Source: Hawksworthiomyces lignivorus (Eukaryota; Ascomycota; Sordariomycetes; Ophiostomatales; Ophiostomataceae). Taken from it: a stretch of 64,000 nt of DNA. The position numbers and the translations under genes were made by a program. Below the pieces are notes generated by a model. That model ran no database searches. It was not told where the DNA came from and saw only the letters and a list, made by a program, of their open reading frames with translations. Below, piece by piece: positions 45,283-56,340 of the stretch (position 1 is its first letter; the number at the start of each line of letters is the position of its first letter). Location of the stretch: positions 62,449-126,448 of the forward strand of contig NTMA01000105.1 of NCBI GenBank assembly GCA_002917075.1. The letters run 5' to 3'.

Positions 45283-46843
45283 GTTGCTTACAGTGAGAAA
45301 TAAGAAGTAACAAATGGGAAGGAGAAAGCAAAAGCAAATTGATGAGAAGAACTAGAAAGGATATGAAGCGTGAAAACGCCGCCAAAAATATCGCCTCGTC
45401 GGTTTCTTTTTCACCACTTCTGGAATAGGCGTAACTTCATTTCCCCAGATCGCATGCACTCTCGAGCTATGTACTTACAATATTTGCTTTATTATTTCAC
45501 CTACCTCTCTCGTATGCACGTCTGCATCCCTCGTCCGTTCCCACTACCCCATCCCCGCCAATGAATCAACCAGTGGAGCATCGTAAATCCACTAACAGAG
45601 CCATCCTGCTTGAATAAAGGAGCAGGTCGAGACACTCGCCACCAGCAGCCTAGCCGCTATAGTACCGTGGCAGTTGCCGGTTAGTTGGGGGCAGCATCGA
45701 GAGCCGAATGGCAACCCACTTTGGTCCTTTGACCCTGACCCATTGTTATCTTATGTAGCATCCTAGTGACTCAATTAGTGGTGACCCCAGACCAACTTTG
45801 TGCTAGCACTCTCCACAGACGATGAGCATGTCCAGTACCACCACCAGCCTTCCCTCGTTTCTCCAATTGCCTCCTCTCGCTGAATCTTCCCTTCTTTCTG
45901 AATTATACCCGGCCTGCTGTCCGCCTATGATCTTGCCCTCAACCCAGCACCTACACGTATTGATCCACCAAACTGCGCTGGTGTGTAACTTCTTACATAC
46001 ACACAGCTTATTATTTTTGCTTCCTTGACTGCACGTTGGAGCTGCGTCTTACCCCGCAACCGACCTATGTCCGACGTCCCGAGGGAAACCAAACCCAAAG
46101 TGTTCACTCCCAAGCTCGACTTACACACTAACACGGAGTATGATGACCGGCACAATTGTCACAGGAACGACCGTCGCCCAGCCCCAATGCTTTGTCGTCC
46201 CCCAATGGCACGAACCACGCACTCTGAGATGCAGCGGCTTCTCCCTCTCTGTGATCTCGCTGTAGATGAGCACTCATTGGGCGGCTCAGGCGGCGATCTT
46301 GGCGGCGGCCCTTTTCTCCTCCTGGTATGTACGGTATTAATCATGCTTCTGCTTTTCTCTTTCTCGCTCGGGTTGGGTCTCCCCGACCAAAGCTCTTCTT
46401 TGCTCCAATGCCTGCTCTGCTTCTTCTAGGCCCCGATATACCTATACTCCGTCTGTAGAAACTGTATTGTCTCATATAGTGGATATTATTGACATCCATT
46501 CTCCTCTCCAACACCAGAGAGTGGGACAAAAGCTTAGACGTATTACCGGCCCTTGAATACTTTGTCTGGTTCCTTTTTCCTGACTTCCTTGCCTCTTTAA
46601 CATCCTAGTCTGTTTTAAGGTATTTTATTTTTATATTATTTTTTGGAGCCCTTTTTCCTTTTTTATATTCTTTCTTCTTTTGTCTTGCTTAGTCTCTCCA
46701 ACATTGCCCTCTTCGCCAATTCTAGAGGCGACTATTATTGTGAAGAAGGGACGAGAGAGAGAGGGCTCCTATCACCAGTTTGTTTACCGTCCTATCCGGC
46801 TTCTCCTCAGATACCCCATCCGTTGCCTTCTCCAGCGAACAAA
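45283..46843. other. 1.56 kb divergent promoter of SDR and ligase genes
   Basis: No supported gene. Pyrimidine-rich leader before the ligase start; two TACTCCG/CGGAGTA motifs at 46134-46140 and 46444-46452. Confidence 0.5.
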
Positions 46844-48783
46844 ATGCCGTACAAGTCGCCATACCCAGATCTGGACATCCCCCAGACCAATATCCTCTCG
46901 TATCTTTTCCCCAAGAACGAGAAGCCACAGGAAGAACCACTTTGGTTTGACACCCGCGATCCCAAGGGAAAGAATCTGTCACCCGTCCAGGCGCTGCAAT
47001 GGATCAAAAAGCTGGCCCTTGGCCTCGACCGTCTCGGCCTCGACCGCGGTGATGTGGTCATGATCTTCACCCCCAACCAGATCTTCGTCCCTGTAGCCTA
47101 TCTTGGCATTGTCGGTGGCGGTTACATCTTCAGCGGCACAAATCCGGGCTATACAATTCCAGGTGAGTTTTGATGCGTAGTAGTTCATTCGGCTGTGGCT
47201 GAGTTATCCAATTTTACCTACGAGTCTTGCTGACCTGTGTTCTTCTCAGAGGTCGTCCACCAGATGACCAACACCCAGGCCAAGGTGATCCTGGTGCACC
47301 CCAAGCTGGTCGAGACTGCTCTCGAGGCGGCTGGCCAGGCGGGTATTCCCCGGTCTAAAATCTTCCTGTTCTCGGACGAGGAGAACGACTCCGTGCACGG
47401 GGTGCCCGACTGGCGGCGGGCGCTGGCGGCTTCTGACGAGGACGTTGTGCACTACCGCTGGCCCGAGCTGACGCCGGCCGAGTCGACCAAGACGGTGGCC
47501 ACGATCAACTACAGCTCGGGCACGACGGGCCTGCCCAAGGGCGTGTGCGTGTCGCACGCGAACCTGATCGCCAACGTGGACCAGACCATCTTCATCCGCT
47601 ACGCGCACAAGCCGTTCCGGTTTGAGGACCGGCCGCAGGAGCGCTGGATCGGGTTCCTGCCGCTGTACCACGCGTACGGCCAGCTGTACACGATCCTGAT
47701 GGCGATCAAGCTGCGCGTGCCCATCTACGTCATGACCGAGTTCCGCTACGAGGAGTTCCTGTACAACATTGGCCGCTTCAAGATCACGTCGCTGCAGGTG
47801 GCGCCGCCCATCCTGGTGATGCTGTCCAAGCGGCCCGAGACGCAGCGCTACGACCTGCGCTCGGTGCGCGACTGCCTGTGCGGCGCCGCGCCGCTGAGCC
47901 GCGAGCTGCAGAACGAGTGCCAGCGCCGCTTCAACATGCAGATCAACCAGGGCTGGGGCATGACCGAGGTCACCTGCGGCGCCATCCACGTGCCCGGCGG
48001 CATCAAGGACAGCACCGGCAGCGTCGGCCGCCTCGACCCCAACTGCGAGTGCAAGCTGCTCGACGACGACGGCCGCGAGGTCGCCCTGGGCGAGCCCGGC
48101 GAGATGTACGTGCGCGGGCCCAACATCTGCCTGGGCTACTGGCGCAACGAGGCCGCCACCGCCGAGTCCCTCGACGCCGACGGCTGGCTCAAGACCGGCG
48201 ACATTGCCGTCTGCAACGAGGAGGGCTACTTCTGGATCGTGGACCGCAAGAAGGTAAACCAAAGCTCATCTCTTTCCCCATAGTATGCGTGTAGAGACAA
48301 TTGCAGGCTGACCAATCGAAACAGGAACTCATCAAGGTCAACGCGCTCCAAGTCGCCCCGGCAGAGCTGGAGGGCGTCCTGCTGGAGAACGAGCACATCG
48401 CTGATGCCGCGGTGGTGGGCATCACATTGTAAGTTCCCCCCCAAATGGCAGCACGGATTTTAATATGAATTTCCATCCTTCAGTCACGTTTTATGCTCTC
48501 ATGAGTTTGCTAACCCCCAACCAGGAGCAGCGAGGAGTTTCCCCGCGCCTACGTCGCCATCCACGAGGCGTCCCGGGGCAAGGTCACGGCGGAGGACATC
48601 CAGTCGTGGATCGCAGCACGCGTGTCCAAGCACAAGCACCTGACCGGTGGCGTCGTCTTCGTCGACGAGGTGCCCAAGCTGGCCAGCGGCAAGATCCAGC
48701 GCAAGACCATGCGCGACTGGGCCAAGCGCGACGCTGCGGCGATCGAGCGGCAGCGTGCCGCTGGCCACAAGGCGAAGCTATAG
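46844..48783 (+). CDS. 4-coumarate-CoA ligase-like acyl-CoA synthetase with PTS1
   Basis: Four exons (46844-47162, 47250-48253, 48325-48428, 48525-48783) encode 561 aa. The ATG at 46844 follows AAA and starts MPYKSPYPDLDIP, a usual beginning for fungal 4CL-like enzymes. All adenylation motifs are visible: P-loop YSSGTTGLPKG (194-204), GWGMTE, GWLKTGD, DRKKELIKV (formed by splicing exons 2 and 3), and the catalytic lysine in ASGKIQRK (Lys532). It activates a carboxylic acid with ATP and joins it to CoA. The last three residues, AKL, fit the peroxisomal targeting signal type 1. This enzyme would therefore feed a carboxylate, for example one released from the Baeyer-Villiger product, into peroxisomal beta-oxidation. 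The aromatic or aliphatic nature of the substrate cannot be told from sequence. Confidence 0.95.
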
Positions 48784-49994
48784 ATCTTAGGCGCGAAATG
48801 AGCCGAAAGAAAGTTTGGGGAGAGATAGACAGGGTAGACCGAAGACGATCGGACGCGATAGAGGAGTTGCGAAGATAGGATTCTCAAACGGTAATCTGCA
48901 TTCAGATTTCCGCCATCAAGCAAACAACAAACACTGCACAGTATACCACCTCCAACAACATACAACTACTGTTATTTCTACTGCTATATCATCATCATTA
49001 CTGTAGATAAAAGAGCTTATTCTTTGGTGCTGAGTTTTTTGTATATAGTATTCCTGCATATAAAACATACTATCCCTGAATTCAGGCATTTTTTTCTTTC
49101 TTTGATGGCTTACTTTCTCATTTTCCTTCATCAGCCTTCAGCTGATTTGCTCATCTATCCCCACGGTAGACATATGGGTCTCTCTTAGTGGGCTCTTTGT
49201 CATACTCAAGTTGGCGACGTCGTCCCTGTAGGTATTCGGGTGACATTTCCCGGTGCGAGTAGACCCACCAACTACATCGATCATGTCCCCATATCCACAC
49301 AAAGCCCCGTCTGTTTACAAAGTATATCCGTTGCTGTGTGAATTAGGATGATTTGATGAACATAAACGGCTTTCCGTGTGCGTATTTGTTAATGTATAAA
49401 ATCGCGAATTTCAAAGTGAGTGTTGGAACACTGCTAACTACACCTAATCAAACTTCCTTCTTCCTATACGTTGTAGGCGATGCAATATCTTGTGTTAGTG
49501 CGGTAGCAGCAGTAGACATGAATTGAAAAGTTGGCCAAAATAACAAAACATCAAGTGGCAGCTTTAACAATATTTAGTAAAGAGAATAAATTTCTGAGCC
49601 AAGAGCAGGGCCCATCCATTGATGTAGGCCGGCCGTAGTCATACTGAACAGACAGCAAGCATATCATGGAAGGTGTGGCAGACTTTGCATGTTTTCGTTC
49701 ATATAAACTACAGGCACACATAACGTGTATCTTATGGGCGCAAAATTCACATCATCATAGGAAATTCAAAATAAAGAAAGAAGAGAATGGAGTGGTATCT
49801 CTCGTAGTATTGGTTTGTATGAACAGAGTCGTGATCAGGTCATTATCGTCAAACTTATTCGTACACGGCAAGACAGCAGACGGAACAAGAAGCGACCCTA
49901 GCAAGTGCATGATATATCGGGGTGGTGGGTATGTGTATGGTATCATATTATAGAGGGAGAAGGGTGCGAGCGACGTGTTCCAGACTGTGCCTTG
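48784..49994. other. 1.2 kb AT-rich spacer between convergent genes
   Basis: 3' flanks of the ligase gene and of the low-complexity membrane-protein gene. No gene seen. Confidence 0.5.
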
Positions 49995-51359
49995 CTACTC
50001 TCCGCTGCCGCGGTCTCCTGTTTTGCTATCCTCCGCAGCCGGGGTACCGGCGCTGTTGCTCTCGTCGCTGCTGCCGCCACCGACGATGCTAGCCAAGCCA
50101 CCTTCCAACTGGTCCACGGCATGCTGCAGCTTCTCCCGGTACTCGGCCAAGTCCGTCGGCATGTTGCCCAGTGCCACTGTGCAGAGTTAGTAGGGTTTAT
50201 TAGGAAACAGTGCAGTTGAGAGATAGATGAGAAACTTACGTCGGTCAAATAGGAAATACGACGTCACCAGCAAAATGGGCATGGCCACGATCACAGATGT
50301 CCACTGCCGCGTGGCTCGTTTGTACTCGGGGGTGTCTGCAATGTTCACAGTGGCGGCAGACGGCGACGAGTCTGCCTCAAGAGGCCCGTCGCTTGCATTT
50401 CGACGTGGCCCACGGATCGAAGACGGCGGCGAGGCTGCCAGGCGCAGTCGCCGGAGCTCTGCCAAAGCCTCTTCTTGGCTGCCGACAGCATAGGACCTCT
50501 CTGCAGCGGCGGACGATGGTGATGATGAAGTAGAAGAAGAGGGAGAAATGGCAGTGGCAGGTGAGGACGACGGCGGTGCTGTAGGGGTTGCGGCTGTGCC
50601 GGCAGCAGCTGCCCCAGCAAACCGGGGTGTCGCTGCTGTGGTGGTGGACGCCTTCTTGGTGTCGGCAGCTGGTGTGGATGAGGCGGCTGCCGCTTTCTTG
50701 GAGCTGGTGCTCGTCGATGTTGGGGCCGTTGTTGCAGCCGCCTTCTTCTTGGTAGTCTTGGTCGCCGTCGTGCTAGCCGACTTGGACGCCCTTGTCTTCT
50801 TTGGCGCGGCGGCTGGTGCGACAGCGCCGTCCTCGGCCGCAGGCTCAGCGTCCTTCTTCTTCCTCCTTGTTGTTTTTGTTGCTGGCGCAGCTGCCGCGTC
50901 GGATGCTGCTGCCACCGCCGCTGTGGATGCAGTGCTCTTGCTGCTGGCCCGCTTCTTCGTAGTCGCCACTTCGCCTGCTGCAGAAGCCACCGTCGATGCG
51001 GCCGCAGTCGTGCCCGGAGTGGCTGCAGCCGCCGCAGGTATGGCAGCCGCCGCAGCTGCGGCCGCCGTCGTGGAGGTCGCGGTGGACGCCGCTCTAGATG
51101 CGCGCGTGGCGCGGGGCTTCGTCTGGGTGGAGGCGAACCGGACGTCTCCCGCCGGCCGTGTCGCTGCTATGGATCCTGCTCTGACTCGAGCTCGGACGGA
51201 GGATGACGAGGACGGCGGCAGCGGCGACGGCGATGACTGCGAGGAAGAAGCGACGCCGCCGGCCTGCCGCACCACAGCAGCGGCCGGTGCCCCGTTCACC
51301 AGACAGCCGTAACAAGCGGCCGCAGCCTTGTGTGCGCCATTCGCTGCTATCCACGACAT
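49995..51359 (-). CDS. Low-complexity, probably mitochondrial single-span membrane protein
   Basis: Two exons (51359-50240 and 50176-49995; 63-nt intron with TACTAAC branch site, phase 1) encode 433 aa. Splicing yields the continuous segment YFLFDRLALGNMPTDLAEYREKL. Residues 1 to about 70 are Arg/Ala/Ser-rich without acids and contain RFAST, typical of a cleaved mitochondrial presequence. A long Ala/Thr/Lys/Ser-rich low-complexity region follows (KKxxA and TTKK-type repeats), reminiscent of histone-H1-like tails. Towards the C-terminus lies TPEYKRATRQWTSVIVAMP with one hydrophobic span (about residues 352-370), then a short helix and a disordered tail. I recognise the last part as a conserved, uncharacterised fungal mitochondrial-type module but cannot name it. 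An in-frame ATG at 51551 would lengthen the leader with pyrimidine-derived sequence and was not chosen. Confidence 0.75.
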
Positions 51360-52319
51360 GCTGCAAATGCAGAGGGGGGTGTGCAGAGAAGTGGGACAGG
51401 GGAGGGGGGTGTCACTCTGCAAGAATTGAGTATCCAAGAATAGAGAGAGAATCCTTTGTAAGAAACCCGCTAGGTCAAAGAACGAGCAAGCGATGGATAG
51501 AGGAGAAAAAGAAGGCTGGCAAAGCGGAGTTTCCTTCTTTGAACTATGCAAGCTGCTCGAATTGAAAAATAGAGCTCACTTGTTTGTTCCTCAGGCACGG
51601 ATCTCTCTCTGGCGACAGTCGTAAGATCGTGATTGATATGCAAGTCAGACAGCGCCCCTCATTGCCGAAAAGGGGAGCCAGTTCTGGGGTTAAAGTGCTT
51701 TTTTTAATTTTTGTGCGATACGCGTGGGCACATCTTATTAGACGTCTCCGTCTGCGAGTCCCCTTTAATTTTCGCGTCCTTTTCGCGATTCGAGCTTCGA
51801 TTTTCTTTTTTACCTCTTTTTTCTAAATTGACCCTTTTTCATGCGGAGAGGCACTAAAATTTTTTAACTCCAAAAATGGAATAGCTTTCTTTATAACTCT
51901 ATGACAGGCCAATCACAGCCTTGGAAAATCCAGGTACTGATATCGCTTACATTCATTTTCTCGACTTCGGATAGCTGCATCAGTCGTCTTCCTCAGGTAG
52001 GTAGTTGATGGCCAAAACTTCCGGTTGTCATAGAAAAGTTTACAGGTCTAGTCTTGTTTTTGCAATATTTTCTTTTCTTTTCTTTTTATCAAATTAAGAA
52101 TATTACTCTCGCATTCGCTCATGGCACTAAGCCGTTCTATGTAAAAGTCTATGATACTTGTCCGTAGTGAAACCTACCCAACCTCATGCTGTGGTCCTGA
52201 GTGAAGAGCGAAAACAGCCCCTAAAATAAATAAGAGAAATCCAAAATAACGGTATATCCAACCCATAATCAAAAGCTGAAACATATGTCTATTAGATATG
52301 CTGGGAAGCGCCAGCGCAT
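51360..52319. other. 0.96 kb spacer
   Basis: Promoter of the preceding minus-strand gene and 3' flank of the Pal1 gene. A GTAAGT at the very end of the Pal1 frame could start a further intron into this region, but no convincing exon follows. Confidence 0.45.
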
Positions 52320-54308
52320 TCAGGACTTACGGCGCAGGCTGCCAAAGCGGCGCTTGATGCCGTCGGCGATCCGCTTGCTGGTCGAGCTGCTCCTGGCCAG
52401 GTGGCCGCCTCTGTCATCGTATCCCATCGGATCCAGCCGATCGGAGGTGGATATCCATGGCGAGGCGCCCGTGGTCGTGCCGTGGCTGAAGCTCTGGCGA
52501 CGGACAGTCACTCTCGCGGTGTCCTTTGGCGGCACTGGCGGCGGCCTATCGTCGTATCTCTCGGACCGGTTCAGCATCTCAAATGCCGAGGCTGATTCGT
52601 GACTGAAGGACCAGCGGTGCTTGCGGAGCTTGCGAGGATTCTCTTTCATCGCCCGCTCAATCGAATACGACGGCTCGCCCTTGCCTTTGAGGTCGTCAGG
52701 GTGGTATTCCTGGGACAGTTAGCACGTTGCTGCACCAAACAAAGAGGGGCAAAAACGCTGTTCACATACTCGGCCTTCCCATCGCTTGTAAGCGCCGCCT
52801 GGGGCGTCTGGCTCGCGCATCAGGTCCGCCCCCTCTTCGTAGTACAGAATGTTGCCGTACTGGTCGGCCATCCCAGACGGGATGTTTGCGGTTCCTTGGA
52901 GAGGGACGTGCTTCCGCAGAGAGTCTTGGATGTACTCGGGAGGCGTCGCTCTGATGGCTTCCCTGTTGGAATCTTTCACGGCCTCCATCGGAGCAGACCG
53001 CTTGTCCCTGTTAACTGCTGCAAGTGTCGCGTCAAAGGGACCGCCATGATGGTACACGCCGCCAACCTTGTCGAGGGAGTCGATGGTATCAGCATACGGG
53101 CGGCACTGCCGCTTCGAGGAGTGCTTCCGACTCGAGTGCCTCTCTGGCACACCGTGCTCTCTTTTGTTGGATTGATAGGACGACATATCGCTGGACGCCC
53201 TCCTGTGGACTAGAGGAAAGCTTCGAATAATGGGCTCGGCAGCTCTTTCGCTTGATCTAGAAGGCTTGCTGGGTGGGCTAGAAGGCTTATCTAGCAGACT
53301 GAAATACCTGGTTGGGGGGCTAGAATGATTCTTGGGAGATCGAAAAGGGTTGACAGGTTGACTAGAAGGTCTGCTAGGTTTGCTAGAAGACTTGCTGGGC
53401 TGACTGGAAGGTTTACTGGGCTGAGTAGAAGGCTTGCTGGGCTGGCTAGAAGGCTTGCTGGGCTGACTAGAAGGCTTGCTGGGCTTGCTAGAAGGTATAC
53501 TAGGCTGGCTGAGAACTTTTGCGGGCGGGCTGTTAGAAGATGCAAGAATCGGCCTGTTGATGTAGCTGTTGGTTCTGTCCGCAAGAATCTCGTCGAGAAT
53601 CTCAGCGGTTCCCTGCGTGTGGTGGGTTTGCGGTGGCTTTCTGCCCACTTTGAATCTCTGCCGGGGGCTGGATGTGGCCTTCTTCGGTCCGGCTTCTGGC
53701 TCTGGCTTCACCGGAGGTTGCGACAGCTGAGAAGTCGACACTGCCTGTACGACATGCGCGGCTTGTGCAACTTGCGCAGCCTGGGCAACCTGTACGAGCT
53801 GTTCGATCTTTGCGACTTTTCCAACTGGCGCTGCCTCTGCAATTACCGGCTTCCGAGGAATGCGCGACTGGCTGCTGGTAGCGGCAGGCTTCTCTGCGGC
53901 GGTGGCCTTTTCTCTGGTGGCGAGCTCAAAGTGAGGCAGCTGGATGTCGGCAGTCAGGCTCTGGCTTCGACCAAAATAGCTCGGCCGCTGAGCAGACAGG
54001 TCGAGGCTTTGGCTCCGTCCGAGAACGACTTCGGCGGGCGCCCAGTCTGTCGGTGGAAGATAGGAATGGCGGCGCCCGGGCGAGATGGGCTTTGGGTGGT
54101 GGATCAGGAACGAGCTGCTGGTTGGGCTGGTTGAATGTGGCGGCGTTGGATAGCCGGCGGTATTCCGTCTCTGCAAGTTGTAGATTGGAATGTCCTTGGG
54201 CTTGCAGTTTAAAGAAAGCGAGCGACGTGGGTTAAAGAATGAACTACCCGGTCCGTCGAGCTGGTGTGGCTCGGGAGCTGTCAATGGATCAAGGAGGTAC
54301 CTCTTGGC
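52320..54308 (-). CDS. pal1: Pal1 cell-morphology protein (5' exon unresolved)
   Basis: Two exons are certain (54308-52770 and 52709-52320; 60-nt intron, phase 0), giving 642 residues. The Pal1 domain lies in the last third: GGVYHHGGPFDATLAAVNRDK, then TPPEYIQDSLRKHVPLQGTANIPSG, and across the splice YKRWEGR/EYHPDDLKGKGEPSYSIERAMKE. Pal1 works at the cell cortex and endocytic sites to shape polarised growth. The N-terminal segment AKRYLLDPLTAPEP is also family-like, and it begins at a splice acceptor (TTGTGCAG, 54309-54310), so a short coding exon must lie upstream. Translation around 54550-54482 gives DPVYLDEK, which would fit directly before it, but no GT donor follows at the right place. 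The middle holds a tandem SQPSKPS repeat (DNA 53340-53510) and VAQAAQ repeats. The last residues are basic (KRRFGSLRRKS). Confidence 0.85.
53340..53510 (-). repeat. Minisatellite encoding (SKPSSQP)n in Pal1
   Basis: About eight imperfect units of roughly 21-24 nt encode Ser-Lys/Gln-Pro-Ser repeats; probably variable between strains. Confidence 0.85.
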
Positions 54309-56340
54309 CTGCACAATAATGCGTCGGTTAGATACTGTGTTTAGGAGAACAGAAAAAAAAAGTGAGACGAAAGACGAGACGAAACGAGAAAATTGAACGT
54401 CAGCAGGCGAGAGAAAACAGATAAAAGAAGGTGACGAAAGAAAAGACGGATGTGGAAGAGGCCGCGTAACTGGTGAGTAAGCTTCTCATCCAGGTAAACC
54501 GGATCAGACGGGGGACAGGAACAACAAGCAATTGTCTCACTTATTGTCATTGAGGGTGTGATAGAGTGTGGTGTGTTCGTGTAAGTCAAGACAGCACTGG
54601 AACTAGCGGCCAGAGCTAGGAGAAGCTAACTCCGATTCTCTTGCAAGGTGCAATGACAGAATTGGTGACGCAAGCTATTTTTGGACGATGCGATCGACAA
54701 GATAACACGACGTTGGAAGATCGCCAGAAGTGATCAAGACGTGGGGGGGTTGCGATTCAAGCCGCACTGACGGCCCATGATGTAAAGTCAATCAACAGCT
54801 TCCCGACAGGTGAGACAAAAATCTTGATAGCAAAAAGCTACTGCACATCTGCCCCTCTGCTGAGCTTCAAACGAAGCGATTCCTTTCAGCAGTTGGGTCT
54901 TGATGTCTCCATTTTCGCACTCTGGTCTGTAAGGGTGGCGACAACAAGCAGCAGAAGAAATTAAAAATAATAAGCAGAACTTGATTGACTGACCCAGTCC
55001 TTGTCCTCCTTTGTCTTGGGCATTTTGATTTCCGGTTTGCTCTGTCTTCGTCTGCAATGGTTTTAAATCGACATGCTCATTGTCTTTTTTGCTGTTCGCC
55101 GCCGTGCGACAAATCTTGCATGTGCCCTCCAAACAAAAGCCAGCACGCCGAACCGACAGCTTGGGACGTTTCAAGAATTGGATTTACCGCCTTTGCGAAT
55201 TGGAAGACACGACTCAACTCGGATGCGCATACGAAAATCTAAGTCAGGCTTCAGCGAAGTATAGTCGAACAGGAAGGGTATAAAGGAGAAAAAGAAAAAG
55301 AAAAAGAAAAACAAAATGAAGAAAAAGGAGGAGAGGAGGAAAATAGAAAGTCGTGTTCGCCGGCCACCAGTAGGAGAAACGGTGTACATAAACCAAGGTG
55401 GGAAACGGCAAGGCCAGAGTCAGGACAGGGCCGGAAGCTCGCAGGAGAGCAGACAAGCAACAAGCAGGGCGCCATGAGACGTGAACGTGTACACCCAGGG
55501 TTGGTGAAAAGAAGCACGCGGAAAAGCCAAAATAGCCTCATCGGGGCAAATGCTATGCGACCGCCGTCAGCCCGATGTACACTCCATCTTCGTGCTTGGC
55601 GTCTTACGGAACGCCCTACGACGTAAAAAAAATGGCAGCACCGTCGCAAGACTGCACAGTGATAAGACAAGGAAGGCCGTTACGAACTAATGAGCCTCTC
55701 GGCACCCAGCAGACAACAGCCGGAAGTGCGCTAGCTTCGTATAGAGCGGAAGATAAAACGAAGCAGATGCGCGTGTTTGATACGTCACGAATGACAGGGC
55801 ATGGGTAGCAAGAAAACAGGCCCCCATAGTTTGGACCAGTCGGGAGTTGGGCAGCGCAAGGAACAGAAAAGAAGATTTCGCATGCATGGAATCATTTGCT
55901 GCCATGCAAGCGCGTTTTCACCGCTGGCTGCAATTCGCCCATCGGCCCCAATTCGCCCATTTATCCAGCAATGCATTAATGTGTTATAAGCCACATAAGA
56001 CAGAAGCGGGAGGAGAGAAATGAACGTAAAGGAGGCGGGATCAGGTTCGGGATTGCGAGTTTTCCATAGAGTGGCCGTGGTTAGATGGAAAACATGTAAC
56101 TGCGGTCTGGTTTTTATTTTCAATTTTTATTTTATTTAAAGAAAAGATTAACCAACAATATATTCTCCGACACTTACGCCAGCTGCAGCTATGTAAGTGT
56201 GCGGTGCAAAGCTCTTTCAAGCACAACCGAGAAATCCTTTGGGCTTCCTTCTAGGACGTAGAGAGCCATGAGAGATTTTACTTAAGTACCTGAGCCTATG
56301 TATTCCATATATGGCCTTACTAACGCGACCAATTCGCACT
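54309..56340. other. 2 kb spacer between Pal1 and the HET gene
   Basis: It contains the Pal1 leader and possible first exon, a purine-rich tract (55277-55340) and AT-rich DNA. No other gene supported. Confidence 0.5.

Noticed and set aside
47246..48262. 338-codon minus-strand open frame
   Set aside because: Antisense shadow of ligase exon 2.
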